Positions 11,302 through 22,737 of a stretch of 64,000 bases of DNA are shown one piece after another. Location: NCBI RefSeq assembly GCF_010015445.1, contig NC_053116.1:4725568-4789567 (forward strand), read 5' to 3'. The DNA comes from Perca fluviatilis. Taxonomy: Eukaryota; Chordata; Actinopteri; Perciformes; Percidae. Position 1 is the first letter of the stretch. Every line of letters begins with the position of its first letter. Below the pieces are notes generated by a model. That model was not told the DNA's origin and searched no databases. It saw only the letters and a program-made list of their open reading frames with translations. The position numbers and the translations under genes were made by a program.

Positions 11302-11760
11302 TCAGGTCTGAAAGGTTTTATGTTGCTCCGGCACTACATCTAATAATAGTCCTTTAGTGGCTTGCCAAACGTATGCCAGGTCCGAAACTGAGTCAATATT
11401 GATTGATATAAACTCTGCCAGCTTGGCTCTGAACTCTGTATCAAAAGCTGTGTTATGGAGAAGGGAATTGTTAAATTGCCATCTCCTAGAGCTTTCTCCT
11501 AACCTATCACAATGGAATGTGGTTATCAGCGCATTGTGATCAGACAGAATTGCTGGTTCTATTGCTATCGTGTGGAACATTGCCTTAAGCTCACTGGAGC
11601 ACAAAATATAATCAATGTGGGAATGGGTGAGGTGACGTGTGTATCTTTAAAAAAAAAAAAACATGTCTGTTTTTTGTTTTGGGGCTTTCATGTGATTGAC
11701 CCCTGATCTATCCTGGTTTAAATCTAGTACTGCATTCATGTCTCCCCCTATAATTAGTAT
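11302..11760 (-). pseudogene. L1 endonuclease, C-terminal half
   Basis: On the minus strand the GGDMNAVLDLNQDRSG motif (11,755-11,705) is followed, after an A-rich insertion, by IDYILCSS, then ILSDHNALITTF (the SDH catalytic site) and RRWQFNNSLL. These are the L1 endonuclease motifs in the right order. Stops and a poly-T run at 11,648 mark it as dead. Confidence 0.7.
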
Positions 11761-11764
11761 ATAT

Positions 11765-11870
11765 AATAACATCAGGGGGCTAAACGGGCCGATCAAACAA
11801 GCTAAATTCCTGTATTATTTAACATAGAGGTGGCATTTATACAAGAGTCACACTGTTAGCTTTGAGCAAG
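11765..11870 (+). pseudogene. L1 endonuclease N-terminus in inverted orientation
   Basis: The plus strand reads NNIRGLNGPIKQAKFLYYL and, after a one-base shift, VAFIQESHC. This matches the start of the L1 endonuclease (N-x-R-G-L-N-x-P-x-K and the QE-x-H catalytic Glu). The rest of the same endonuclease lies next to it on the opposite strand. This is the head-to-head layout left by twin priming. Confidence 0.65.
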
Positions 11871-12205
11871 GTGCAACAAAAACATAAAAAGTCAAATAAA
11901 TCCCCTAACAATCTGAGACCGCAGACCCCCTCCCCTATTTGTAAGATACATGACCACATCAAACGCAGTTTGCGCAAAACTCCAGCTAAAAAATACACCT
12001 CCTGTCTTAACTCACAGGTTAATTGAAACAGGTCTAGTGAATTCTTATGTTAAATATGAACACTATTATAAACACCTTGGAACAATTTCTGGACTAAGCT
12101 GTGTGAAAAACCATAGCCATAAGCAGACTATAAGCTGAACAGACCGTATCCCTCACGTTCTTTCAGTCTAGCTTAATTGTTAACAAACATAAAATGTAAA
12201 CTGAG
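11871..12205. other. No gene seen
   Basis: Unique-looking sequence with short chance ORFs only. Confidence 0.3.
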
Positions 12206-12383
12206 CAGCCAGCATTTATTATGTATTTTCAGTCTGGTTAAGTGTCCCTTTAAAGCTTGGCTCCGAAACTTACATACGGTATCCTTAGGATTACCAGCCA
12301 GCATTTATCATGTACCTTCAGTCTGGTTAAGTGTCCCTTTAAAGCTCGGCTTCAAAACTTACAGACCGCATCCTTAGGGATTT
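12206..12383. repeat. Tandem duplication, 89-bp period
   Basis: Two units start at CAGCCAGCATTTAT (12,206 and 12,295). Each contains CAGTCTGGTTAAGTGTCCCT and ends near CCTTAGG. The divergence is low. Confidence 0.8.
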
Positions 12384-12660
12384 TTATGATTCCGATGCCA
12401 AACCAGTACTTTTAAAACGATTCCGATTCCTAACCGATTCCTAAACTGACTCTAGAAAAACTGAAAAATGACATCAAAGAAAGGCTCTTTTATGGAGTTT
12501 TCATTTTAAAGTACTTAAATATATAATAAGTGTGGCAGTGCGAGTGGCCTATTACACCGGAGAAACTAAAATTGTCCGACAACGCCACTTGGGATAGGCC
12601 CAAGACCTTTAAAAGCACACAGATTTGTTCTCAAAATCAGGGATCAGTACGGAAGAGGAT
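12384..12660. other. hAT-like fragment and unassigned sequence
   Basis: Around 12,385-12,445 the repeated word CGATTCC (GATTCCGATGCC, AACGATTCCGATTCC, ACCGATTCC) recalls the ends of fish hAT MITEs. No matching second end was found. No gene. Confidence 0.3.
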
Positions 12661-13255
12661 TAGGGCCACTGGTGAAAAAATTATTTGTGTTCTGACTTTA
12701 TTCTCAGAATTCTGACTTTAATCTCAGAATTCTAACTATATTCTCAGACAGGCTTGCTGCGAGCATATCACTCCGCCCAAGTACTATATTCTTCCGCCTG
12801 AGAATATAGTTCCCGGTTTGTTTACGGTTAGAAGATGGCTGTGTCTCATGTTACGCTATTTTTTGTACACGCTGTGACTCTACAAATCACAACATGTAAA
12901 TAGGAACATGTTGGCGTTATTTTGTCACATATTTGGAGCAGTAGGATTACTGGAACCATTCACCTGCCTGTTCTGTGATGGGCTGATACCGCTAGAGCCG
13001 TCAGACAGCGTTACAGCATGCACGGAGATGAGAAGGGTATGTATCGACTTGTCTTACTCTGGGGGTTACGGTGAATAAGCTAAATTCCCAATAAGTCGGC
13101 GTGTTCCTTTAATCTCAGAATTCTGACTTTATTCTCAGAATTCTGATTTTATTCTCAAAATTCTGACTTTAATCTCAGAATTCTGACTTTAATCTCAGAA
13201 TTCTGAGAATAATGTCAGAATTCTGAGATTAAAGTCAGAATTCTGACAGAAGTAT
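12661..13255. repeat. AATTCTGA/TCTCAGAATT repeat arrays facing each other
   Basis: Two arrays (about 12,690-12,750 and 13,110-13,255) are built of a 20-21-bp unit ATTCTCAGAATTCTGACTTT. The last part turns to its reverse complement (GAGATTAAAGTCAGAATTCT), making a hairpin. The unit contains the GAATTC palindrome repeatedly. About 350 bp of non-repetitive sequence lies between. It could be a MITE with expanded ends. Confidence 0.7.
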
Positions 13256-14619
13256 GGGTACCTGTAAGGGACCAATGAGAGGGAGTAACTTTGACTGATG
13301 GAAAACCACACACTGAACATGTCGGATATAAGTGATGTAATGGCAAAAATTACATTTAAGCATAATTCCTTGTATTTTTATGTTTTATTTCTACTTTAAT
13401 TCTCTCACAAATGCTGAAAGAGTTTCTCATTCCCACATGCAGATTTTGATTCTAACTTTGTGAGACATCCAGTCTGGAACATAATGTAAGCACTTTTGCC
13501 TGAACAGATAGGGGCTACAAGGTCATCTCTAGTTTTCCCATGCCAGTTAAGATGTAACTGGGGGGTGAAAGTCGTACCGGGAGGAGGAGGCGAAATGGCT
13601 CCAAGATGTCTCTTCTATTATTTTGATTGTCTTCATGTGTATCAGATTACCTGTAAGAACTGTAGCGTCATAATAATCCAAGTGCGTGTGTGCTGTCACT
13701 CTGAAGATGCATATAAGCCTGGTGTTCTGTTCACTCATTTGAGAGACTGACTCCACACTGGGCTGCGGCCTTTTGTGAAATCATGTTGCTCCTTTATTTG
13801 CAAATATATCTTTTTTAATAAAATACAAAAACCCAACTTGGTTTTAGTCTCAGACTGTCTTATTTGTTTCAATTTACTAAACTCTGAAATTTCCCCCCCT
13901 GCTGCAAAGGAAACTTCCATAACAGTGAGTTTTTGCGTAGTCGAAGGGTCCCAAATGAAGCAATTACATTACTGGAAGAAAGGTGAGTAAAAGAGAATTA
14001 TACCTTGGTTTGGTGCCTGGTGTTTGTAAAAAGACTACGGAAATGCTGCGGATATGAAATGCACACACGAGTTAGCTAGCAACATTAGCATGTTTTTAAG
14101 CTAATTGCATGTTTCTGACGTCCAGTGTCCGCTGATGAGACACTCGTTTTAGTATGAAACTCCGTTCTTTAGTGTTTTTAATGTTTTAACGACCGTGTTT
14201 TGTAAAGTAGACGGCCTCGGTGATAATTTGGCTTCAAGTATGCCACACATCTGGGATTATCACAAGTTAATTAATCCACCAATTAAACTGGGCTGTGGAC
14301 AAATAGAAGTTAAATTAAGCAAATAAAGGAGTATGACAAGGAGTGTACAAAGTTACTGGCAGAGAGTGTATGATTTCAAGTTTATATAAACGTCCAGGAA
14401 CCTAAGGCCATTTTTACAATTCCTTTTCCGTCTGGTTTTATTTTCTAAAAAAGCTTGTAAAACATCAACCCTGTTGTCTATAGTCAATCAATGTACATCA
14501 TTTTTTTAAGGAAAAACTAGGCTATTAGAATATTTGAGCTGTAGTGAGGTCAATTGAAAGCAAAAAAAGGTTGTATGACCTTAAAAACAAATAAATAAAT
14601 AAAACGGAAAATGAATCTC
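13256..14619. other. No gene seen
   Basis: Only scattered ORFs under 90 codons without recognisable motifs. Both strands were read. Confidence 0.3.
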
Positions 14620-14995
14620 ACAGATATTTATTGATATCACACACAGAACAATAAAAGCTAAGCCAATCTCCTGTCTAAATCAGTTCCCATATGTCTTGGG
14701 TGTCAAACTGTGAAGAAATAAACATTATAACTTATATAGTTGACAAAATATATACAATTTTTCAAAAAAACGTCCAGACGCTTTTGCCAATAATCAAAAT
14801 AATAATGTTCAAATGTATTGATATCACACACACACAGCAAGCATTTGTGTTGTCTAAAACAGTTATCCTATATATTTGGAGTCATTCAGTGCAAAAATAA
14901 ACATAATTAACATTATAACTCATATAAATGACAAACTATTTACATTTCTTCAAAAAAAGGCCCAAACGTATCCCAAATATCTAAACAGTGATGCC
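14620..14995. repeat. Imperfect tandem duplication of about 188 bp
   Basis: TATTGATATCACACACA occurs at about 14,628 and 14,816. Each is followed by parallel text (AAACA-TTATAACT-ATAT, TGACAAA, TTTACATTT/ACAATTTTTC, CAAAAAAA). Divergence is visible, so it is an old duplication. Confidence 0.65.
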
Positions 14996-15724
14996 ATTCT
15001 TCTCTGTAGAACGGTCATAGACCGTAGTTATTTTTCTTTTTCACTTTACTCTTTGTTCTCGCTCCTATTTCCTGGAGTGAACTCTCTTTTTGACTATATA
15101 CTCTTTGTGTGATGGACCTGCCTTCCCATTGGTTGAAAAACGTCAAAACAGTCTTGCAAAGCATCATGGGAGATTTATACTAGACTGTTGCAGCCGGTAG
15201 TACAGAGCTAGCGGCAGAAATGATGGAAAATTGATAAATTACGGACATCGAGTGGATAAATCTTGGATGTAAGTGTTTGGATTTATTGCTGAACAACTCC
15301 GAAAAGAGGCACAAGTTCCAGGCTGGATAGAAAACCTTCTGTAAAGGCTACGAAGACAACAAAGACACCCCCGTTATGGCTAGCTTGTTAGCTTCTAGCT
15401 GGAAAAAACGGTAAGAAGATCAATAAAAGTTTCATTAAATAATCTAAATATTAATCGGAGGTGCCGTGTGACGTCGTGGACGATGCCGTAGGGCTTTGAG
15501 GGATATGCACAGGTATTTTACTCCTTAGAATAAATTAACCTGTCAATTTGCTTTTGAACCATTGTATTTAAAATGACTGAGAGATCTGGTGAGTCTAGTT
15601 GTCAAAGGTTTCAATTGGATTGACACAGAGCCTACTTTGAAAAGGATCAATTTATGAGGCTTAACCTTATTATTTATGCAATGTGCACTTTGGAGATAAT
15701 GGTCTTTTTTCTTTGTTCTTGCTC
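14996..15724. other. Region upstream of the G2E3-like relic
   Basis: Possible leader exons: ATGGCTAGCTTGTTAGCTTC at 15,376 before a GTAAG donor (15,410), and ATGACTGAGAGATCTG before GTGAGT (15,573-15,593). Both are exon-like only by their splice donors and cannot be tied to the downstream gene by homology. Confidence 0.25.
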
Positions 15725-18656
15725 ATGGATGATGCAACGCTGGCAAATTACATCCCCTCCTATGGAGACCGAATCGCCCTCTTCAATTACTGCAAAAGTA
15801 AAAAGCCCATCTCAAAGCGAAAAACAAGGGCTTTTAGAAAAACTTTGTGAGAAAATGAAAGTCAGAAAGGAAGGCACCAAGGAAAACCTCACATGCTGAC
15901 ACAAGAACAACACAGACAAAGAAGCTAAAAACAACACAAAATGTAGAGATAGGATGGATTCACAGTGACGGTCACATAGCCAAACAGGTGAGGGCAAAGC
16001 AGGGAGGAGGCACCAGAAAAATTCAATTGGCAGTTAATGCTGGATTAAAAGACATCCTTCAAGAAGGAAAGAAACTTTTTTTCCCCGATGGAATATCTTC
16101 TAAAGGACCAGAATCAGATTTTGAGTTTGAGGTGTGGGACTTCAAACAGAACCACCTTACTGTTGACACTTGCCTGTCCATTGGCACTATGTATGAGACT
16201 GCAAGGCTCACAATGTTGCGCTTTTACATTGCAACAAAGCCAAAAGATCTTGAAGATGATGCCAGCGAGTCATTCTTGTCTCTGCACACAGTGGCAATGA
16301 AATCAATACAGCAGAACTTCAACTGGGAGAGGTCATGCTTGGTTTTGATGGAGTCCAGTCTTCTTTAAATGGGTCTGTGGACTCTGAAATTACCTTTGGT
16401 CCCATTTACGGCACTGAAGAAGACACAGAGGACACATTGATCTATGAGGGTATGAAAACCTTCATAGATCTGGTCTGTCCAGTCCAGCTCATCCAGAGGA
16501 TGTGATAATGATCACCATACATCATGCTAACACTTTAAATGACGCGATTACAGCTTTCTCGGATGAAGAGATTTTGAGCAAAGCACTGAATGTTAGACGC
16601 ATATGTCAATGGTTATTTTAAAATAATACGAGCAATTTTGTTTCCACTGACAGCAATGGACCCGAAACCACGTCAATAATTTAAGACTTTATTTAAAACA
16701 CTGGCTAAAAGAAAAGATAAAAGCAGTTCTCCGAATACAAAAGGGTGATAAAACAAAGTCTGATGTTGTCAGTCCGAGCTTCCGCCACAATGTCCAAGTC
16801 CATGTAACATAGTCTGTGCAATACGCAGGTCCCGAGGGGGGCTTCCGATTCCGTCGGGGGTAGCCTGGCTCGTCTTCCCCTACGCCACTCCACGTTGCGA
16901 TACCCACCCTGGAGGCACTAGGAGGGGGATAAGGACAGCTCTTAGTCAAGCGTAAAACACAAGAACAGTTCTTTTCCACACACCCGGAATGGGTGGCTAG
17001 AGGACTTTCCTTTACTTATCTGTACACAGGCGTTGAATCCTTCATTCCGGAGACTGCATCCCCCCTGATCCAGCCTCTGTCAATACGTCCCGATCTGCAC
17101 CACCACTCGTTCGCCTGCACTTCCTTCGGTCGTCACGGCTGTCAATGCTCCAGCCTGTATGCTCATCTCCATGTCCTCTGCATCCTCGTCTGTGTCCCTA
17201 TCCTGTCTCACTGCACAGCATCCTCCTGGACGCCCATAGAGCGTCAGCACAGGCCTCGCAGATCTCGACCGTCCTCTCGTCCAGCCTCACCTCCAGTCCT
17301 GTTCTCGGTCCCTCTCCACCACCAGTCCCACGCCAACTGAGGCCCACATTTTGCCCCTCGTCCCTTGTTGTTCGCTTCCTGCTCTCCGTCGTGTCTCCCC
17401 CTGTCTGTTCTCCTTTTTACTGCTGCCGGTCTCTCTGCCACACCTGTATTCCATCAAGCCATCATTAGTTCTCCGCACCTGTCTTCACTCGGCTCATCAG
17501 TCAGGTCATGCTGCGTCACAGTCAGAGGGAGGAGGCGTGGTCTTGCCATGGTGTACCAGTTCATTCATAATAAACAAAGTTGCACATGCAGTAGATTATA
17601 AAAAACACAGGCACAGCAAACAGGATTAAAATAACCATACAAACACTAAAATCCGTAAAAACACACATGCAATTAGTTAAAAGAACACAGCAATTCACAT
17701 GCAATAATATCAGTGGCACACAGGGGTATTACCATATATACATACACACACATGGATTCTCCACCTTTGACACATACTTCCAGACAACAAAGAAGAAGCA
17801 GGCAGTGGATCTGGGGTATTAACAGATGTTCTCAGCTGCTTCTGGCAGGAATTCTATGATCGATGTACACTTGGTACAACAGTTAAAGTGCCCTTCATTC
17901 GCCATGATTTCCCTGCTGAAACATGGAAGGCAATTGGCAGAATCCTTGTGAAAGGTTACCAAGATTGTTAATATTTGCCAAAGAAACTTGCACTCCCCTT
18001 CCTTGAACAGGTGCTTTTCAACAATGTGTATAATGATCTTAAAGCACATTTTCTGCAGTTTGTGAGCAGCCAAGAACTTAAGGTTTTGATGCAAGCGATA
18101 AGTAATTTGTCCGCAGTTGACTCTGATGATCTTGTAGAAGTTCTAGACAGCTATGACTGTAGAAGGAGAATCACAGCGGAGACTCTTCCTACAATAGTTG
18201 ATGAAATATCGCACAAAGAACTTGTCCAAAAACCCATGTTTGTTATTGACTGCTGGAGGGAGATCACCCATCATCATCCTCTCTCTCTCAGTCCAGAAGC
18301 ACTGACCAAGTTGTTCTCTGACCTGCAACCAACCACAAAAAAGGTCTGCAAGCTGCTGAAATTTGACGCTCATTTGACTACAAAACAGAAGGAAGTCATA
18401 AATCATCTGAAAAGATTCATCAGGGAGCTAGATGAAAGTAAACTTCAGAAATTCCTGCGGTTCTGCACTGGATCTGATCTCATAGTTACAGACAGCATCT
18501 ATGTGGAATTTGAAGAAATGACAGAGTTCACAAGAAGACCAGTTGGGCACACATGTGGGAAGATTCTGCATATAGCTAACAGCTATGAGAACTTCCCAGA
18601 CTTTCACTCAGAATTTAATGCAGTTCTTGAAAGCAATGTCTGGGTAATGGACATTA
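15725..18656 (+). pseudogene. G2E3-like HECT E3 ubiquitin ligase relic
   Basis: In order: a SAM/homeodomain-like start (DDATLANYIPSYGDRIALF, about 15,728); the VRAKQGGGTRKI...FFPDGISSKG block (15,988-16,368); a weak NTLNDAITAF segment (16,530); a foreign insertion; then a HECT domain (17,790-18,650). HECT signs are FYDRCTLGTTVKVPF, the LQKFLRFCTGSDLIV region and the C-lobe Cys in RPVGHTCGKIL, with the usual short WVMDI tail. Breaks include a frameshift near 15,830, a stop near 16,367 and a TAA between YQDC and YLPKKLALPF (17,969). Multi-copy fish proteins of this type are annotated G2/M-phase-specific E3 ligase-like. Confidence 0.75.
16640..17780. other. Foreign block between the two halves of the HECT relic
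   Basis: It separates the N-terminal part of the G2E3-like relic from its HECT domain. It has GC-rich middle sequence (16,850-17,540, Pro/Ser-rich chance ORFs on both strands) and AT-rich flanks. No transposase, RT or clean terminal repeats were found, so it could be an element I cannot name or simply an intron with insertions. Confidence 0.35.
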
Positions 18657-18742
18657 CCCAGACAAACGGACCCAGACGGAAAAAATCTTCCGATGACGTA
18701 AAATGACGATTTTTGCGTCATCGGACGATTTTTGGGCCAGTG

Positions 18743-19468
18743 TCAGTACCCGATCTGTTCCACCGGCACGATCCGTTCTGCGCATGTGCAAGATGACACG
18801 TATGCCATGACGTATGCGCAGATGATAATACAGTTTTACGACCTGCCCAATCTGTTCCACGCTAGCCTGTCGATAGCTAACAGCTAATTCGGCTAACCGC
18901 TAGCTGACAGCCTTCAGCCTAAAATAATGCATGCGCAGAACGGATCGTGCAGGCAGAACGGACAGCTAGATTCAGTCTAAAATAACGTTAAGTCAAACAT
19001 AATGGGAAAAGCAGGCTACAGCTAAATTAAGACTTTACAGTAATAACAATAAAGACAAGTATTGAGTGATTGTATTTTAAATGAGCACAAGTAGAACTGA
19101 CGTAACAGCTGTTACATATGTTAACGTTTATTTTCAAGTTTTATTTTGAGGGTCTTTTAAAGTTTAGCTGTTAGCTAAACTAACGTTAGCTTAACTGTGG
19201 AGGCTAACAGCAGACCGCTACAACCAGCTAGCGGTTAGCCAAATTAACTGTTAGCTAAACTAACGTTAGCTTCCCGGTGGAGGCTAACGGCAGACCGCTA
19301 TAATCACCTAGCGGTCCACCGAATTAGCTATTAGCTAAACTAACGTTAGCTGGAGACTAGCGTGGGAACAGATTGGGTAGTGTCGTAAATCCTCGTACCA
19401 CAGCGCATGCGTGAACATCTTGCGCATGCGCAGAAAGGATTGTGCCGGTGGAACGGGTCGGGTACTGA
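18743..19468. mobile_element. Long-TIR MITE
   Basis: Left end TCAGTACCCGATCTGTTCCA continues through CCGGCACGATCCGTTCTGCG. The right end is its reverse complement with few mismatches, so the TIR is at least 50 bp. The interior repeats GCGCATG/GAACGGATCGTG words and an 80-bp tandem unit. A single such subterminal word pair also occurs at 33,950-33,990. I could not identify a target duplication. Confidence 0.75.
19168..19350. repeat. 80-bp tandem repeat inside the MITE
   Basis: TTAGCTAAACTAACGTTAGC recurs at 19,171, 19,251 and 19,331, exactly 80 bp apart, with GGAGGCTAAC-GCAGACCGCTA between. Two and a bit units. Confidence 0.8.
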
Positions 19469-19469
19469 T

Positions 19470-19948
19470 CATGGATGTATTAAGAGAACTGGATACAGTG
19501 TTCGGCGGGAAGCCCCGTACATTCCAATGAGAGTGCTCAAAAGTGCATTAAGACAACATGGAGCTCAGCTCTTCCGCATTCTTGGCCCATGACGTTACGA
19601 TGGACATACGCACTAGCAACAATTTGTTTGTGTTGTCGTAGCAACCGGTAGCAACATGCGCGTTCATGAGCTTCTAGCTACATGAATTTGCCGTTTCATT
19701 GTCTAAAATATTCATTAAAGTTAAACATTGTGTTTTCGTTGTTCCCAATCGTTTACATGCTTAGCTAAATAAACGATGGATGTATTTAGACAACCAAGGA
19801 GATGTAATTATTATGTCGTGCTACTAGTTAGCTAGCTAGTAGGTTAGCCTGCAGTGTTGTGAACAGAGCTTCTGTTAATACATCCATGGCTTTATCTCTC
19901 ATCCATGCTACAGGCTTTACATCATACAGCCCTCGGATGTATCGTAAG
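19470..19948 (+). repeat. Outer left arm of a large inverted repeat
   Basis: This segment, from ATGGATGTATTAAGAGAACT to GTATCGTAAG, is the reverse complement of 42,567-43,072, with small indels (for example 19,556-19,600 has a longer spacer than the partner). The match stops exactly where, in the partner, the inner arm continues. Confidence 0.8.
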
Positions 19949-20569
19949 ATAAGCGTTAAACACTAAACCCACATCGGCTCTTAGTTATCTACCTAACTAG
20001 CTCCATTATATAGCTTGACCTGCATTCTGCTTTTTTAGCTTTTGCAATAAACCACTAAATCAGGTCGAGTGATAGTGACACTATATTTAAGTTACAAACA
20101 ACATGTTCCTTATTATCTTAATTCAAGATTAATACTGAAACTTTCACTCATTGTTTTGTTAAATTGCAATAACTTCTCTTTTTCTCACAGACAACTACAA
20201 CCTTGGGAGTGCAGTTATCATCTATCCATCCATCACCTATATCCAGCTGCATGACATCTATGAAAATATTTTATCTGGGATTCTTGTGCAATATACAATA
20301 ACCTATACCTCACAATGAGTTTAAATCCATGCATGTATTAAAAACTTGAAATTGTATGCATAATGTGTAATAATAATTCCAACATTTTTGTTATTAAAAA
20401 GACTTTTGTCTCAAACTTTTCATGGAAAAATCGAAAAGCACAAAAATAATGCTCAACAACACTGGTGTATATTTCCATTTTAACACAATACAATTTATTA
20501 TTAAGAGAATTATTGATTCACAAAAAAATGCATTCCACATGCAGGATTATTTAAAAAAAAATGCATTAA
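19949..20569. other. Start of the 13.3-kb interval between arm halves; no gene
   Basis: AT-rich text with chance ORFs only. In the right-hand arm the sequences flanking this interval are directly adjacent, so 19,949-33,277 behaves like inserted DNA. Confidence 0.4.
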
Positions 20570-20585
20570 AAACATAATGTAGGAC

Positions 20586-20766
20586 GGGGCGGCCTCTAGC
20601 TCACCCAGTGGGAGCGTTCGCCCCATGTTGGCTGAGTCCTGCAGAGGCACAGGGTTCAGGTCCGACCTGTTGCCCTTTGCTACGTGTCATCCCCCATCTC
20701 TCTCCCGCTTTCTCCTTTTTATCTATGTACTTTCAAATAAAGCCCGAAAATAATCTTAAAAATAAT
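20586..20766 (+). mobile_element. tRNA-derived SINE
   Basis: A 181-bp body has an A-box-like TAGCTCACCCAGTGG (20,597-20,611) and a B-box-like GGTTCAGGTCC (20,652-20,662). The body ends in TCATCCCCCATCTCTCTCCC and AATAAAG, the usual tail of common fish SINEs. The 16-bp target duplication AAACATAATGTAGGAC flanks it (20,570-20,585; 20,767-20,782, one mismatch). Confidence 0.9.
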
Positions 20767-20971
20767 AAACATAATATAGGACAAACCAAATCTACATCCG
20801 ACGTGGGGAAGAAAGACAAAATAAAAAATGCAAAACACGTGGGCGAGGCTGGGGAAGATGAGTGGAGGCAAGAGAGGAAAAGGCAGGGAGGCAAGAGGGA
20901 GAGAAAGAACACAGAATGTGAGTGAACAGAATGATTAACAAATAAAAAAAAAATATATATATATATATATA

Positions 20972-22607
20972 CAGTGCCTTGCGAAAGTATTCGGCCCCCT
21001 TGAACTTTTCGACCTTTTGCCACATTTCAGGCCTCAAACATAAAGATATAAAACTGTAATTTTTTGTGAAGAATCAACAACAAGTGGGACACAATCATGA
21101 AGTGGAACGAAATGTATTGGATATTTCAAACCTTTTAAACAAATAAAAAACTGAAATATTGGGCGTGCAAAATTATTCAGCCCCCTTAAGTTAATAATCT
21201 TGTGAGCGCCACCTTTTGCTGCGGTTACAGCTGTAAGTCGCTTGGGGTATGTCTCTATCAGTTTTGCACATCGAGAGACTGACATTTTTGCCCATTCCTC
21301 CTTGCAAAACAGCTCGAGCTCAGTGAGGTTGGATGGAGAGCGTTTGTGAACAGCAGTTTTCAGTTCTTTCCACAGATTCTCGATTGGATTCAGGTCTGGA
21401 CTTTGACTTGGCCATTCTAACACCTGGATATGTTTATTTGTGAACCATTCCATTGTAGATTTTGCTTTATGTTTTGGATCATTGTCTTGTTGGAAGACAA
21501 ATCTCCGTCCCAGTCTCAGGTCTTTTGCAGACTCCATCAGGTTTTCTTCAGAATGGTCCTGTATTTGGCTCCATCCATCTTCCCATCAATTTTAACCATC
21601 TTCCCTGTCCCTGCTGAAGAAAAGCAGGCCCAAACCATGATGCTGCCACCACCATGTTTGACAGTGGGGATGGTGTGTTCAGGGTGATGAGCTGTGTTGC
21701 TTTACGCCAAACATAACGTTTTGCATTGTTGCCAAGAAGTTCGATTTTGGTTTCATCTGACCACAGCACCTTCTTCCACATGTTTGGGTGTCTCCCAGGT
21801 GGCTTTTGGCAAACTTTTAAACGACACTTTTTATGGATATCTTTAAGAAATGGCTTTCTTCTTGCCACTTCTTCCATAAAGGCCAGATTTGTGCAGTATC
21901 ATCGACTATTTTGTTGTCCTATGGACAGAGTCTCCCCGCCTCAGCTGTAGATCTCTGCAGTTCATCCAGAGTGATCATGGGCCTTTTGGCTGCATCTCTG
22001 ATCAGTCTTCTCATTGTATGAGCTGAAAGTTTAGAGGGACGGCCGGGTCTTCGTAGATTTGTAGTGGTCTGATACTCCTTCCATTTCAATATTATCGCTC
22101 GCACAGTGCTCCTTGGGATGTTTAACGCTTGGGAAATCTTTTTGTATCCAAATCCGGCTTTAAAACTCTCCACAACAGTATCTCGGACCTGCGCCGGTGT
22201 GTTCCTTGTTCTTCATGATGCTCTCGGCGTTTGCACCGGAGCTCTGAGACTATCACAGAGCAGATGCATTTATACGGAGACTTGATTACACACAGCTGGA
22301 TTCTATTTATCATCATTAGTCATTTAGGTCAACATTGGATCATTCAGAGATCCTCACTGAACTTCTGGAGAGAGTTTGCTGCACTGAAAGTAAAGGGGCT
22401 GAATAATTTTGCACGGCCACTTTTTCAGTTTTTTATTTGTTAAAAAAGTTTGAAATAGCCAATGAATTTCGTTCCACTTCATAATTGGGACGCACTTGTT
22501 GTTGATTCTTCACAAAAAATTACAGTTTTATATCTTTATGTTTGAGGCCTGAAATGTGGCAAAAGGTCGAAACGTTCAAGGGGGCCGAATACTTTCGCAA
22601 GGCACTG
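20972..22607 (-). mobile_element. Tc1/mariner transposon, copy A (decayed)
   Basis: A 1636-bp element begins CAGTGCCTTGCGAAAGTATT and has the inverted copy at the right. Internal subterminal repeats continue through the AAACATAAAGATATAAAAC words. TA duplications lie in a (TA)n target (20,970-20,971; 22,608-22,609). It is closely similar to copy B at 51.5 kb over its whole length. Confidence 0.95.
21191..22216 (-). pseudogene. Tc1 transposase, copy A, frameshifted
   Basis: The transposase is spread over three frames (22,216-21,919; 21,877-21,548; 21,537-21,191). The helix-turn-helix start (FGYKKISQALNIPRSTV) is visible, as are the DDE motifs: [23 protein letters not shown] and [12 protein letters not shown]. 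Single-base indels relative to copy B near 21,540, 21,810 and 21,900 break it. Confidence 0.93.
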
Positions 22608-22737
22608 TATATATATATAATATATAAATAATCTAACATTTTAAACATTTACATAAATAGGTGAAGACATATCCTTACACAAAGAGGGCTGCCCTGGATA
22701 TTTACAAGTTTAATCGTAAAATGCAATCCTGTTGAGG

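Larger units (their letters stand above)
8898..11870 (-). mobile_element. L1-type LINE, broken, with inverted 5' piece
   Basis: Pieces of an L1-type ORF2 lie in order on the minus strand: endonuclease C-terminal half (11,760-11,302), EN-RT linker (10,312 down), and C-terminal domain (to 8898). The RT core is deleted. A block of about 1 kb (10,313-11,301) separates endonuclease from linker. The endonuclease N-terminus lies just beyond, but on the plus strand (11,765-11,870). Confidence 0.75.

Noticed and set aside
17244..17478. Arg/Gly-rich ORFs on the minus strand and Pro/Ser-rich ORFs opposite
   Set aside because: Both arise from GC-rich sequence read in opposite frames, and no motif supports either.
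18094..18706. Intact HECT ligase gene
   Set aside because: The frame is open for 243 codons, but the upstream N-lobe is separated by a TAA and the earlier domains are broken, so the C-terminal ORF alone is a remnant.
20733..21037. ORFs between SINE and Tc1
   Set aside because: They are driven by simple AAAG/TA-rich sequence and run into the Tc1 terminus.
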